A DNA stretch of 18,562 bases from the NCBI GenBank assembly GCA_003164415.1, contig PLTK01000113.1, positions 6,148 to 24,709 of the forward strand, given 5' to 3'. Shown here piece by piece: positions 7,058-14,906 of the stretch; within the stretch, counting starts at the first letter, position 1; the number at the start of each line of letters is the position of its first letter. Position numbers and translations under genes: made by a program. The notes beneath the pieces are model-generated. The model ran no database searches. It saw only the letters and a program-made list of their open reading frames with translations, and was not told the DNA's origin. The DNA comes from Methanobacterium sp. (GTDB lineage Archaea > Methanobacteriota > Methanobacteria > Methanobacteriales > Methanobacteriaceae).

Positions 7058-7086
7058 GAGTATTTCTTTTTATAACCGAAATACTC
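7058..7086. promoter_or_regulatory. 8-bp inverted repeat flanking a TATA-like box before marR
   Basis: GAGTATTT (7058-7065) and AAATACTC (7079-7086) are perfect inverted arms around a TATA-like core, CTTTTTATAACC (7066-7077). A dimer bound to both arms would cover the promoter. From this TATA the transcript would start near 7098 and include the GAGGGG ribosome-binding site at 7128-7133. A second TATA-like stretch (TTTTATATAT, 7107-7116) lies closer to the gene. Confidence 0.45.
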
Positions 7087-7144
7087 ACAGATTCAAAAAT
7101 TTAAGTTTTATATATTCATAATTACTCGAGGGGTATTATAATTA

Positions 7145-7629
7145 ATGCAGAAAGCTGAAAAATTACTTAAGATAGATAATTCTGAGATTTCACTCGGATT
7201 ATTAGTGTCGATGATTCACAGAACTCGTATGATGTTTCTCAATGATAAAATGGGGGACATGGATATACTGCGGGACAATTTCCATTTATAACAGTTCTTT
7301 CCAAAGAAGAAGGTATTAGTCAAGAAGAACTGGCAGCTCATTTTCATATTGATAAAGGTACTGTTGCACGTGCATTAAGAAAACTAGAGGATAATGAATA
7401 TCTTTTTAGAAAAGTTGATTCGTTAAATCGCAGAAAATATCTTATTTATCTAACTGAAAAGGGAAGAAAAGCAGTTCCCATCGTCATAAATATTGAAAAG
7501 GAATGGGAAAATTCAATGTGCTCCAGATTCTCTGAAGAAGATTACAAAAATCTATTCGATATTTTGAAGGGTCTTGCTGTAAACAGCCTGGAAAATGTAC
7601 ATAAAAATGGGAAGGGTACCGATGGATAA
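7145..7629 (+). pseudogene. MarR-family regulator disrupted by a single-base frameshift
   Basis: The ATG at 7145 opens a MarR-like N-terminus (SLGLLVSMIHRTRMMFLNDK), but this frame stops at 7289 after 48 codons. The rest of a winged-helix MarR protein continues in the adjacent frame from about 7255: GYTAGQFPFITVLSKEEG, then SQEELAAHFHIDKGTVARAL (recognition helix), then NRRKYLIYLTEKGRKA (wing), ending at TAA 7627-7629. The break lies at a run of five G bases (7252-7256). A sixth G would restore a continuous protein of about 161 residues reading KMGGHGYTAGQF. It could be a real inactivating mutation, slippage at the G-run, or a sequencing error. The stop overlaps the MATE start (ATGGATAA), a coupled operon arrangement. 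Confidence 0.85.
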
Positions 7630-9049
7630 CAACAATCAATCTTCAAATAGCAATATCAATGAACGAGTTTCAATGATAACAGGAGATCCTAAAAAGGCGA
7701 TTCGAACCCTTTCAATGCCAATGATACTTTCAATGTTACTTATGATGGTGTATAATTTAGCAGATAGCATCTGGGTTGCTGGTCTTGGACCTAACTCACT
7801 TGCAGCATTAGGATTTGTAACCCCTCTATTTATGATGGTTATAGGATTAGGTAATGGTCTTGGAGCAGGAGCAAACTCATTAATATCACGTTGTATAGGT
7901 GCTAAAAATAAAAAAGGATCGGATAATGCAGCGATACATTCAATAATCCTCACATTATTGGTTTCGATAATATTAACTGCTGTTATCCTGATATTCCTTA
8001 AGGATTTGCTCTTGATAATGGGGGCAGGAGCCTCACTTAACCTTGCAGTACAATATGGACAAATTGTCTTTGGAGGATTAATATTCCTAATCTTTACAAG
8101 TGTTGCATCTGGCATATTAAGGGCAGAAGGAGATGTTAAGAGACCAATGTATGCCATGTTAGCCACAGCTATTCTTAACATCGTTCTTGATCCAATATTC
8201 ATATACTACTTTGGATGGGGTGTTTCAGGAGCAGCAATAGCAACATTAATATCTGCATCAATTTCAGCGGGTTTAATTCTGTATTGGTTGATGTTTAAAA
8301 GGGATACATACGTATCACTATCAAGAAAAGATTTCAATGCCAGCTGGACAGTTATAAAAGATATTCTACTTGTCGGATTACCTGCTAGTGCCGAATTCTT
8401 TGTGATGTCCATATTAGGAATAGTTCTAAATATTATGCTGGTAATAACCGGTGGAACCGAAGCAGTTGCAGTTTATACTGCCGGATGGAGAGTTGTAATG
8501 ATAGCCATGATACCGGCTATAGGAATAGGTACAGCTGCCATTACAGTAGCAGGAGCAGCTTATGGATCAAGGAGATACAAAAATATTTTAACGGCACTAA
8601 ACTACTCTGTGAAATTGGCACTCGGGGTTGCATCTATTACTGCAGTTATTATCTATATCTTTGCATCAAATATTGCTTCGATATTTGCATATTCTGCTCA
8701 AAGTTCATTTATGGCCCCGTCCATAGCTGCATTTTTACAGGTGATGTGTCTTTTCATAATTATAGTTCCATTTGGAATTGTTGCAAGTTCAATATTCCAG
8801 GGTATGGGACGGGGAGTAACATCATTAATACTCACAATAATTAGGGAAGTTCTATTCATCTCGGTATTTGCATATTTCCTATCCTTTGTTCTAGGTATAG
8901 GACAACATGGGGTATGGTGGGGAATAGTAATAGGAGGGGCCTTTGGTTGTGGAATAGCATTTGTATGGGCGACAAGATTTATTAAAGGTCTTAAAAAAAG
9001 CTATTACAAACCATCTAAAATTAAAAACACATTAGCTCCAGGGAAATAA
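7622..9049 (+). CDS. MATE family multidrug efflux transporter
   Basis: A 475-residue inner-membrane exporter with about 12 hydrophobic helices in two MatE repeats. The first repeat opens with ITGDPKKAIRTLSMPMILSM and contains NLADSIWVAGLG and GLGAGANSLISRCIGAKN. The family signature GILRAEGDVKRPMYAM is followed by LNIVLDPIFIYYFGWGVSGAAIAT. The second repeat begins near ILLVGLPASAEFF. MATE proteins expel cationic drugs or metabolites using a sodium or proton gradient; the substrate here is unknown. The ATG at 7622 is chosen because it follows GGGAAGGG (7609-7616) and overlaps the marR stop by eight bases; in-frame ATGs at 7607 and 7595 are less well placed. The MarR gene upstream is the likely repressor, but it is frameshifted, so the exporter may be deregulated. 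Confidence 0.92.
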   Translation: MDNNNQSSNSNINERVSMITGDPKKAIRTLSMPMILSMLLMMVYNLADSIWVAGLGPNSLAALGFVTPLFMMVIGLGNGLGAGANSLISRCIGAKNKKGSDNAAIHSIILTLLVSIILTAVILIFLKDLLLIMGAGASLNLAVQYGQIVFGGLIFLIFTSVASGILRAEGDVKRPMYAMLATAILNIVLDPIFIYYFGWGVSGAAIATLISASISAGLILYWLMFKRDTYVSLSRKDFNASWTVIKDILLVGLPASAEFFVMSILGIVLNIMLVITGGTEAVAVYTAGWRVVMIAMIPAIGIGTAAITVAGAAYGSRRYKNILTALNYSVKLALGVASITAVIIYIFASNIASIFAYSAQSSFMAPSIAAFLQVMCLFIIIVPFGIVASSIFQGMGRGVTSLILTIIREVLFISVFAYFLSFVLGIGQHGVWWGIVIGGAFGCGIAFVWATRFIKGLKKSYYKPSKIKNTLAPGK

Positions 9050-9082
9050 ACAAAAAAATGAATATTAGAAAAAAATTTGGTT

Positions 9083-9110
9083 GGATTTATGGAAAATCCT
9101 AATTATTTTT
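9083..9110. terminator. Hairpin terminator between convergent genes
   Basis: GGATTT (9083-9088) and AAATCC (9094-9099) form a 6-bp stem with a five-base loop, followed by a T-rich stretch that ends in five T bases (9106-9110). For the plus-strand MATE gene this resembles a hairpin terminator. A-runs at 9052-9058 and 9070-9075 supply T-runs for the opposite gene, which ends at 9103. Confidence 0.45.
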
Positions 9111-10428
9111 GATTGGTGTGGTCTTGCGCGAGTCCTTCGTCTCCAACAAATACCCTCACCCTCCAACCCTCTGGTTTTTCAACAATTTCTCCCCTAAGGG
9201 GTATGAAATGTGAATCAATTAAAAGTCTTAAATATGTTACATGGTGGGCAGGTAGTTTTAGTGGACTTTTAATTTTACGATCTTCTGTACGCATTTCACA
9301 ACACAACCTTTCATTTTTATCAACATAGAACAAGGCTTCCATACCAATACTCAAAGATTCTACCTCAAAACTCCTGAGATGCATCCCAGCATCAAAAGAG
9401 TATAATGCCTTTTCAGAACCTCTATCTCCTTTTCTAAAATCTTTATGAGCATCTGAGGATGAATCACCTTCACTGGATTTGGATGATACATACCACGCCC
9501 TTTCAATAACCTGTTCCACACTCATGTCCTTGGGGATGATTCCATTATTTTCATACTTTTTGATAAGATCAAAAACTTCTCTCCGGGTCACATCCTCTTC
9601 AGCGGCACTCACAGCTAGGCGTGTAAGTACTGGTCCGTAGCCGGCCACTCTAAAAGAAGCCCATATCTGATCCTCACGTTTATAACTACGACCTGCAACA
9701 ACTGCATTCACTGCATCTGCATTCATATGTGCTATATTATTTAGCTTTGCACGAGAATATGTGTTTAAACGTTTGGTGAGATCTTTCATATTCCTTTCAC
9801 CGGGAATATTACCATTTCTTATTTCCTCTTCCAGTATCCTAACCGTTGAGTCGGGTAGGAACCTGACAACATTTTCGGGAATTTCCATATTGTTTTCGAG
9901 TATTTCCCTTCTTATTTCCCTTCCGGATATTTTCTCTCCGACGGCCTTGTACTCAGGTATTATATGGAATTTAAGATTCTTTTTATATTTATTGTACAAA
10001 AATTCGTTAACAGCAAACCACCTGATAACGTTCCTGTTGGGTAAATTTCGCGGTATCCCACTAAATATTCCTTTTTTTGCAAAACGTGATGCATATTTCT
10101 TGATACTGTCGGTTGAAACATTTGCAGCATCAACGTAATCAACGACTCCGTCTTCAATCATCATTGCTATTCTTATGGGTACGGTATAGGCAAGGGTTAA
10201 TCTGTGGTGGAGTCCTTCTATAGGTACAATTATATCTGCACCAGCTTCCAATGCCATTTTACTTCTGGCTTCATAACTTGCGAAGAAAGGTGCATGGTTG
10301 GCACTGAATCCTTTGTTAAGATAGATCACTACTTTGTCTTTCTTTTTATCAGCAATTTCACGGGCTTTATCAATGAGTTTTACATGTCCTAGATGTACCG
10401 GGTCAAAATCAGCGCTTATACCTATCAT
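9103..10428 (-). CDS. HIGH-motif nucleotidyltransferase family protein with long C-terminal region
   Basis: A 441-residue protein. The N-terminal 200 residues are an alpha/beta nucleotidyltransferase: GISADFDPVHLGHVKLI carries the HxGH-type nucleotide motif (His12, His15), and KISGREIRREI (residues 166-176) is the ISSTxxR-like motif. The segment SANHAPFFASYEARSKMALEAGAD resembles the same region in HIGH_NTase1 proteins such as bacterial TmcAL, which acetylates the tRNA-Met anticodon cytidine with ATP and acetate. I do not claim that activity. Residues 210-441 are not recognised; a Ser/Asp-rich linker (about 316-345) separates a helical part from a beta-rich end. The ATG has GTGAT (10434-10438) five bases upstream and a TATA-like CATTATAAAA near 10448-10457. 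The gene stands alone, convergent with MATE. Confidence 0.72.
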   Translation of the reverse strand: MIGISADFDPVHLGHVKLIDKAREIADKKKDKVVIYLNKGFSANHAPFFASYEARSKMALEAGADIIVPIEGLHHRLTLAYTVPIRIAMMIEDGVVDYVDAANVSTDSIKKYASRFAKKGIFSGIPRNLPNRNVIRWFAVNEFLYNKYKKNLKFHIIPEYKAVGEKISGREIRREILENNMEIPENVVRFLPDSTVRILEEEIRNGNIPGERNMKDLTKRLNTYSRAKLNNIAHMNADAVNAVVAGRSYKREDQIWASFRVAGYGPVLTRLAVSAAEEDVTRREVFDLIKKYENNGIIPKDMSVEQVIERAWYVSSKSSEGDSSSDAHKDFRKGDRGSEKALYSFDAGMHLRSFEVESLSIGMEALFYVDKNERLCCEMRTEDRKIKSPLKLPAHHVTYLRLLIDSHFIPLRGEIVEKPEGWRVRVFVGDEGLAQDHTNQK

Positions 10429-10440
10429 AATGTATCACTA

Positions 10441-10841
10441 ATGATCGCTTTTTATAATGTTATTAACATATTATAATTAATTATTACTTTAAGATTTTAA
10501 ATTGAATGATGATATAATAAAGAATGATCAATGTGTTAAAGATTTCCTAAGGATGAGATATTTACGACAATCCATAAAATATGCATATATCCTGAGAATC
10601 AAATCTTTTGCTAATTTTGTTGAAAAAACACCTACTATGTTAATTGAATAAGCAGAATTGGGAGATGATCTGAGGGTAAGACCGCGAAAGAGAAAATTAA
10701 ATAAGTATTTTTTATATTATAAGAATTTGGTTAGAAAATAATAATTTTATTTTTATATCAAAAAATTTATTACTTTATAATTATATAATATATACTTCAA
10801 TAGGATGTAATTAGTTGTAATAAAATAATAGGAGTGATATT
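10441..10841. other. 400-bp AT-rich intergenic region
   Basis: The region holds divergent promoters: the minus-strand nucleotidyltransferase promoter on the left, and an AT-rich TATA cluster (about 10771-10795) for the 52-residue membrane peptide on the right. On the plus strand one frame is open from 10493 to a TAA at 10649-10651 and then to 10738. Its parts read FANFVEKTPTMLIE and ELGDDLRVRPRKRKLNKY. That could be a remnant of a small gene, but chance open frames are common at this base composition. No repeat or RNA gene is convincing. Confidence 0.35.
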
Positions 10842-11000
10842 ATGGAAACTGCGCAATTGAGTGGAGGTACGATGTTGGTACTAGGGATCATTCTTGCTAT
10901 CATCATCGTGTTGATTCCTGCATTTATCTATATATATGCTTGGATAGCAGCCATATTACTGATAATTGGTGGTATTGTTAGCTTAATGACAGGAGGATAA
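10842..11000 (+). CDS. 52-residue two-helix membrane peptide
   Basis: A short gene with good signals: ribosome-binding site GGAGTGAT (10831-10838, three bases from the ATG), an upstream TATA cluster, and a 12-T terminator 23 bases after the stop. The product has a short polar start (METAQLSGGT) followed by a hydrophobic hairpin. Helix one is about residues 11-30 (MLVLGIILAIIIVLIPAFIY) and helix two about 33-49 (AWIAAILLIIGGIVSLM). The end is Gly-Gly. There are no charged residues apart from Glu2. I recognise no function; small membrane proteins of this kind often associate with larger transporters or act in stress responses, but nothing here shows a partner. The gene is monocistronic. Confidence 0.7.
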   Translation: METAQLSGGTMLVLGIILAIIIVLIPAFIYIYAWIAAILLIIGGIVSLMTGG

Positions 11001-11022
11001 ATCCATTTATACATTTAACCGA

Positions 11023-11034
11023 TTTTTTTTTTTT
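11023..11034 (+). terminator. 12-T terminator after the membrane peptide gene
   Basis: Twelve consecutive T bases begin 23 bases after the TAA of the 52-residue gene, a strong intrinsic archaeal stop signal. Confidence 0.65.
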
Positions 11035-11194
11035 ATATTGAAGATCAATTTTATAATATTCCATTACAAATGAGATGATATTTTATATTTTTTAGATCTG
11101 ATTAGGGTTTAAATAGAATGTATAAATGTTGTAATACATCTTATTACCTATTAATATATTTATTATGAACATTATAATATACACAAGGATTACA

Positions 11195-11545
11195 ATGCTA
11201 AAAACCAACAATATCCAAATAGAAAAAATAAAACTTGCAGGAACAAATATCTCTGCAATATTGGAGGATCCAGAAGTCCAACCAGAAAAGTATTATTTTT
11301 TAAAAGATCGCTTAACTACATACAAATTTTACATAAATAGTGAATACTCCATTAAATCCGAAATAAACTATGATGAATCCTCAAAACTATTATCAATAGG
11401 AATTGATATAATAATTCCGGATCATTATATACCCGACGACACTAAGAAGGCTAATGAGATACTTATGGATCCTATAAATATGTTTCAAATATTTTATGAT
11501 GCACAAAACAAAATTTACGATAGGAAACATCTTAAAAAATATTAA
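11195..11545 (+). CDS. Uncharacterised 116-residue protein
   Basis: I do not recognise a family. The ATG at 11195 is preferred over the in-frame ATG at 11165: the latter has no ribosome-binding site and sits within the AT-rich promoter (TATA-like TTAATATATTTA at 11151-11162), whereas 11195 follows AAGGA (11185-11189). The protein is soluble, with a likely mixed alpha/beta fold: strands IEKIKLAGTNISAIL, YKFYINSEYSIKSEINYD and LLSIGIDIIIP, then a helix ANEILMDPINMFQIFYDAQNKI and a basic tail. The gene converges on the histidine kinase with only five bases between the stops. Even codon use and regular structure suggest a real gene of limited distribution. Confidence 0.6.
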   Translation: MLKTNNIQIEKIKLAGTNISAILEDPEVQPEKYYFLKDRLTTYKFYINSEYSIKSEINYDESSKLLSIGIDIIIPDHYIPDDTKKANEILMDPINMFQIFYDAQNKIYDRKHLKKY

Positions 11546-11550
11546 TAGTT

Positions 11551-12390
11551 TCAATTGGGTATCGTAAAGTAAAATGTTGAACCTTTTCCGAGTTCGGATT
11601 CGACCCAGATTGCCCCTCCTAATTCTTGGATTATTTTTTGTGCAATTGCAAGATCAATTCCAGTTCCTTCATATTCATCATTCCTGTGAAGTCGTTGGAA
11701 TATTGTGAAAATACGATTTTGATGTTCTGAGTCAATACCAATACCATTATCTTTTACTGAGAAAATGTATTGATTTTTTTCTTCCTTTGGGGATTTGTGT
11801 ATTTGCGGTTTGTCGTGGCTTCGATATTTAATTGCATTACCAATGAGATTTTGGAATAATTGTACTAATAATTTGTTATTTCTATTAACAGTAGGTAGGG
11901 GGTCATCTGTAATAATTGCATTATTTTCATCTATTTGGACCTTTAAGTTAATTAAAGTCTTTTCCAATATATTTTCAAGTTTAATTAGGCTAAATTCTCT
12001 TTCTTCACTGCTGACTTTGGAATACGCTAAAAGATCTTTGATCATAGCATCTAAACGTTTAGCTCCATCAACTGCAAATCCTATAAATTCATTAGCATCT
12101 GTATCCAACTGATCCTTATATCGTCTCTCTAATAACTGTAAAAAACTGGTAATCATCCTTAAAGGCTCGCGTAAGTCATGGGATGCAACATAAGCAAAGT
12201 GTTCAAGGTCAGCGTTGGACTTTGCCTGCTCTTTTGTACGGACTACTACTTGCTTCTCAAGAGAATGTTGATATTCCTTCAATTTGTTTTCAGTATCTTT
12301 AAATCTAGTAATGTCATTGAATATAATGGCAACTTCTCTACTTTCCGGGCTACCGATCTTAAATGCATAAACATCATAACATCTATTCAA
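11551..12390 (-). CDS. Sensor histidine kinase, lacking its N-terminal sensor part
   Basis: A 279-residue fragment of a PAS-type histidine kinase, read from a TTG at 12390. Residues 1-30 are the end of a PAS/PAC domain (YDVYAFKIGSPESREVAIIFNDIT). A coiled linker (about 31-60) follows, then the H box ASHDLREPLRM with phospho-acceptor His71, the N box (NLIGNAIKYR, Asn185), the G1 box DNGIGID (Asp214), the F box IFQRLH, and GTGIDLAI (242-249). In the last motif Asp246 replaces the usual Gly. The frame stays coding-like back to RSESKNEAKEL, before a TAA at 12427-12429. Complete relatives have one or more PAS domains upstream, so this is a 5'-truncated gene. No ribosome-binding site precedes the TTG. 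It is probably not a working sensor. Confidence 0.75.
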   Translation of the reverse strand: MNRCYDVYAFKIGSPESREVAIIFNDITRFKDTENKLKEYQHSLEKQVVVRTKEQAKSNADLEHFAYVASHDLREPLRMITSFLQLLERRYKDQLDTDANEFIGFAVDGAKRLDAMIKDLLAYSKVSSEEREFSLIKLENILEKTLINLKVQIDENNAIITDDPLPTVNRNNKLLVQLFQNLIGNAIKYRSHDKPQIHKSPKEEKNQYIFSVKDNGIGIDSEHQNRIFTIFQRLHRNDEYEGTGIDLAIAQKIIQELGGAIWVESELGKGSTFYFTIPN

Positions 12391-12567
12391 CTCTTTTGCT
12401 TCGTTTTTAGATTCAGACCGATCTTTTTAGATCTTAGATGCATATCATATGACTTGGATTAAAATTTAGTCATTGTAGTGTACTGGATATTGATGTCAAG
12501 TACCATCAAAATGCAAGTTTATAGTTTGGATCACAAATTATGTGCCGTCCAACTACATAGGGATGAT

Positions 12568-13455
12568 TTATTTTTGTTTGCATTTATGGGTTTTTAAAAA
12601 TTTTTGTAATTCCACTGCAACCTGTTCTGGTTGGTTGCTTTCTATAGGTGCGGTATGCCCTAAGCCCCTAAATTCTACGCGTTTAGCACATTTTAACACA
12701 TTATTTAATTTATCAAGACTATGTTTTAAAAAGGTAGGACTCTTACTGCCACCTAACAACAGGACTTGTGAAGATACTTCTTTAAAATCAATTATTGAAT
12801 CCTTTGTTTCAATTATCAGCTGATAATCAAAATGGTGTGTGGGGATGAGGTCCATGATGGAAACATCATTCTCTTTGACGTTTATAGCATCTTCTTTTAT
12901 GGTTCTGTTGAATAGGAATGTCAATAAAAAATGTGGAAAATACTTTAATGGCGAGGGCACTATCTCCAAACCTTCAATTACTGTTACAAAAGCTGAACCC
13001 CACTCGCCATTATCAATCTCCCTTTCAAAACGCTTCATAAACAAATCATGTTTTTCAATCACAGAATGGTCCAATGCTATGGGAGGTTCGTATAGGGCGA
13101 TTTTCTTAATCGAAGGTATATATAGAGAGGCTTTAATAGCAATGAGTGCACCCGAACTCAAACCAAAAATGTAATTTGCTCCACTTTTCTTTAAAATTGC
13201 ATCTAAATCTTCTATTTCTTTTTGTATGCAGTAATTATCTCCAAATGGTCCAGTTAAACCTCGACCTCTTCTATCTGGAATATATACTGTAAAATTGTCC
13301 GACAGTACAGTGGCAAGTGTCATGAAACTCTGGGATGAAGCCATACTTCCATGCAACAATACTAAACCCGGACCACTACCCATTTGTCTATATCCAATTG
13401 TAGTACCATCATGGGAAGTTACTGTGTGTATAGTATATACCAATGTATCAGCCAT
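12568..13455 (-). CDS. Alpha/beta hydrolase
   Basis: A 295-residue alpha/beta-hydrolase fold protein. Visible parts: substrate-side strand TIGYRQMGSGPGLVLLHGS with the oxyanion HG at 35-36, IPDRRGRGLTGP after strand four, the nucleophile elbow FGLSSGALIA (Gly98-x-Ser100-x-Gly102), a helical cap (about 130-210), and the catalytic His267 in FRGLGHTAP. The acidic residue usually follows strand seven, VLLLGGSKSP, where no Asp is seen, so its identity is uncertain. It lacks a signal peptide and should act in the cytoplasm; the substrate is unknown. The ATG has a near-ideal ribosome-binding site, AAGAGGAGG (13462-13470), six bases away. The kinase fragment lies 177 bp downstream. Confidence 0.88.
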   Translation of the reverse strand: MADTLVYTIHTVTSHDGTTIGYRQMGSGPGLVLLHGSMASSQSFMTLATVLSDNFTVYIPDRRGRGLTGPFGDNYCIQKEIEDLDAILKKSGANYIFGLSSGALIAIKASLYIPSIKKIALYEPPIALDHSVIEKHDLFMKRFEREIDNGEWGSAFVTVIEGLEIVPSPLKYFPHFLLTFLFNRTIKEDAINVKENDVSIMDLIPTHHFDYQLIIETKDSIIDFKEVSSQVLLLGGSKSPTFLKHSLDKLNNVLKCAKRVEFRGLGHTAPIESNQPEQVAVELQKFLKTHKCKQK

Positions 13456-13548
13456 TTAATGCCTCCTCTTAATATTGTTCCTATAATTAAACTCAATGTT
13501 TGATGCGGGATGTCATAGATTAATTGAATTATTTGTTGTGAAATTTTT

Positions 13549-14799
13549 TTATATTATTTCCCTTTCCTTCAATGGTTCTGTTATTACAGCCCCTAACAGC
13601 AATCCCAATGAAATAGCCACTATGGTCATAGCAACAACTGTGGCATCAGATAGTGCTGCAAAATAGTGCTGATTTACAAATGTTGCTAAACTCATGAAAC
13701 CCAAAGAACCCGGTACAAGTATCCAAAATGCAGGCATTATAGACACAAAACTTGGAGTTTTATGGTCTCTTCTTTCGATAATTGTTCCACTAATTGCCAT
13801 TAATAACGATCCTGAAAATGCTCCAAAGAAACCGCCTACAAAGTGATTACCAAGTTGCTGGCCAAAGAATGCTATGTACAGTATCAAAATAACCCATGGC
13901 ATGTCTTTATTTCTTATGGACATTAGGAGGTACATTCCAAATGCAAATGTTATAACTCCAAGATATGGAGCCCACCATCCTAAACCATTCATTGTGTTTG
14001 CAACAAACAAACTTTCGGGAGAAATGCCTGCGATCTGAATTCCCACAAGAACACCGAATAATATTAAAAACAATATTGCTGTTCCATATATTACTCTACT
14101 AGTCCCTGATATAATCTCACCATAGGCAAGTTCGAACATTCCGGTGGTTAAAGTGGCGCCGGGTAGGAAATAGGCCAAAGCAGGCAAAAGCATTGCAATT
14201 GATCCTGTTATTAACCCTATTTTAATACTGTAAAGGAACAATGAAGAAACAATTAATGCAGCAATTACTGGCAGTATGAGTAAAAATCTGGTTCTTCCCC
14301 TACTTAATACGAGTAATAATCCTATAATTGCACCAAGCACTCCGGATACTAAAAGTTGTTCGGGTGTAGGCTGTAGTAACAATCCAATACCCACCGAGAA
14401 CAGTATGTATCCGATGAATATTCCAACAGCACCGAATTGATGTTTTTCTGAGAGTATTTTCCTTAAACATTTTTTACCATCTTTAGGAGAAATTTCACCT
14501 GCTTCTGCTTTATATATGAGCTGATATATCTCAGAAACTTGATTTAAAGGTAAAAATCCGGGTTTTTGATTAGCAGCATTTAAAGGTGCAGATTCGTGTT
14601 CCCCAATTTTTATCATTATCATAGTGGGAAATACTAATATTTCGGCCTTAGTTCCATAGGCAAAAGCAATTTTTTCAAGGATAGATGTAATGTCCACTAC
14701 AGATATCCCTGAAGCTGTTAAAGCTTTTCCTAATTCTGTTAAAAAATCCATCAACCCATCTGTGGATGTTTCATTTTCTCTTGATACATTGTTTTCCAT
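13549..14799 (-). CDS. Threonine/serine exporter family protein (ThrE type)
   Basis: A 416-residue membrane protein. The N-terminal 120 residues form the soluble part of the ThrE/DUF1212 domain (DFLTELGKALTASGISVVDI, then AEILVFPTMIMIKIG, and the EISPKDGKKCLRKIL segment). About ten membrane helices follow, the first five in the ThrE domain (FGAVGIFIGYILFSVGIGLLL onward) and the second five matching the ThrE_2-type half (from about residue 265). Corynebacterium ThrE exports threonine and serine; the substrate in this archaeon is unproven. A TATA-like TTTAAATAATTG (minus strand, 14843-14854) precedes it. No clear ribosome-binding site is visible before the ATG, and Met17 is an alternative start. 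The alpha/beta hydrolase starts 93 bp downstream with its own ribosome-binding site. Confidence 0.85.
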   Translation of the reverse strand: MENNVSRENETSTDGLMDFLTELGKALTASGISVVDITSILEKIAFAYGTKAEILVFPTMIMIKIGEHESAPLNAANQKPGFLPLNQVSEIYQLIYKAEAGEISPKDGKKCLRKILSEKHQFGAVGIFIGYILFSVGIGLLLQPTPEQLLVSGVLGAIIGLLLVLSRGRTRFLLILPVIAALIVSSLFLYSIKIGLITGSIAMLLPALAYFLPGATLTTGMFELAYGEIISGTSRVIYGTAILFLILFGVLVGIQIAGISPESLFVANTMNGLGWWAPYLGVITFAFGMYLLMSIRNKDMPWVILILYIAFFGQQLGNHFVGGFFGAFSGSLLMAISGTIIERRDHKTPSFVSIMPAFWILVPGSLGFMSLATFVNQHYFAALSDATVVAMTIVAISLGLLLGAVITEPLKEREII

Positions 14800-14851
14800 T
14801 GTGAAAACATTTGTAACCTAATGCATGAAACATTTTGGGGTACAATTATTT

Positions 14852-14873
14852 AAAAAAAAATAGTAGAAAAAAA
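14852..14873 (-). terminator. Double T-run terminator after RaSEA
   Basis: On the minus strand this reads as T-runs of seven (14867-14873) and nine (14852-14860) bases, about 35-55 bases after the RaSEA stop. It also abuts the promoter of the downstream ThrE-type gene, separating the two transcripts. Confidence 0.5.
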
Positions 14874-14906
14874 TGGGGATATATGATTTAAAAGGATATA
14901 CCAACC

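Noticed and set aside
7636..8202. Long 188-codon minus-strand frame inside the MATE gene
   Set aside because: It lies opposite an intact, clearly recognisable transporter and has no ribosome-binding site or family features.
10506..10595. Possible C/D box guide RNA (ATGATGA at 10506-10512 and CTGA at 10592-10595)
   Set aside because: The spacing of about 90 bases is too long, no convincing internal D'/C' pair is present, and no terminal stem is visible.
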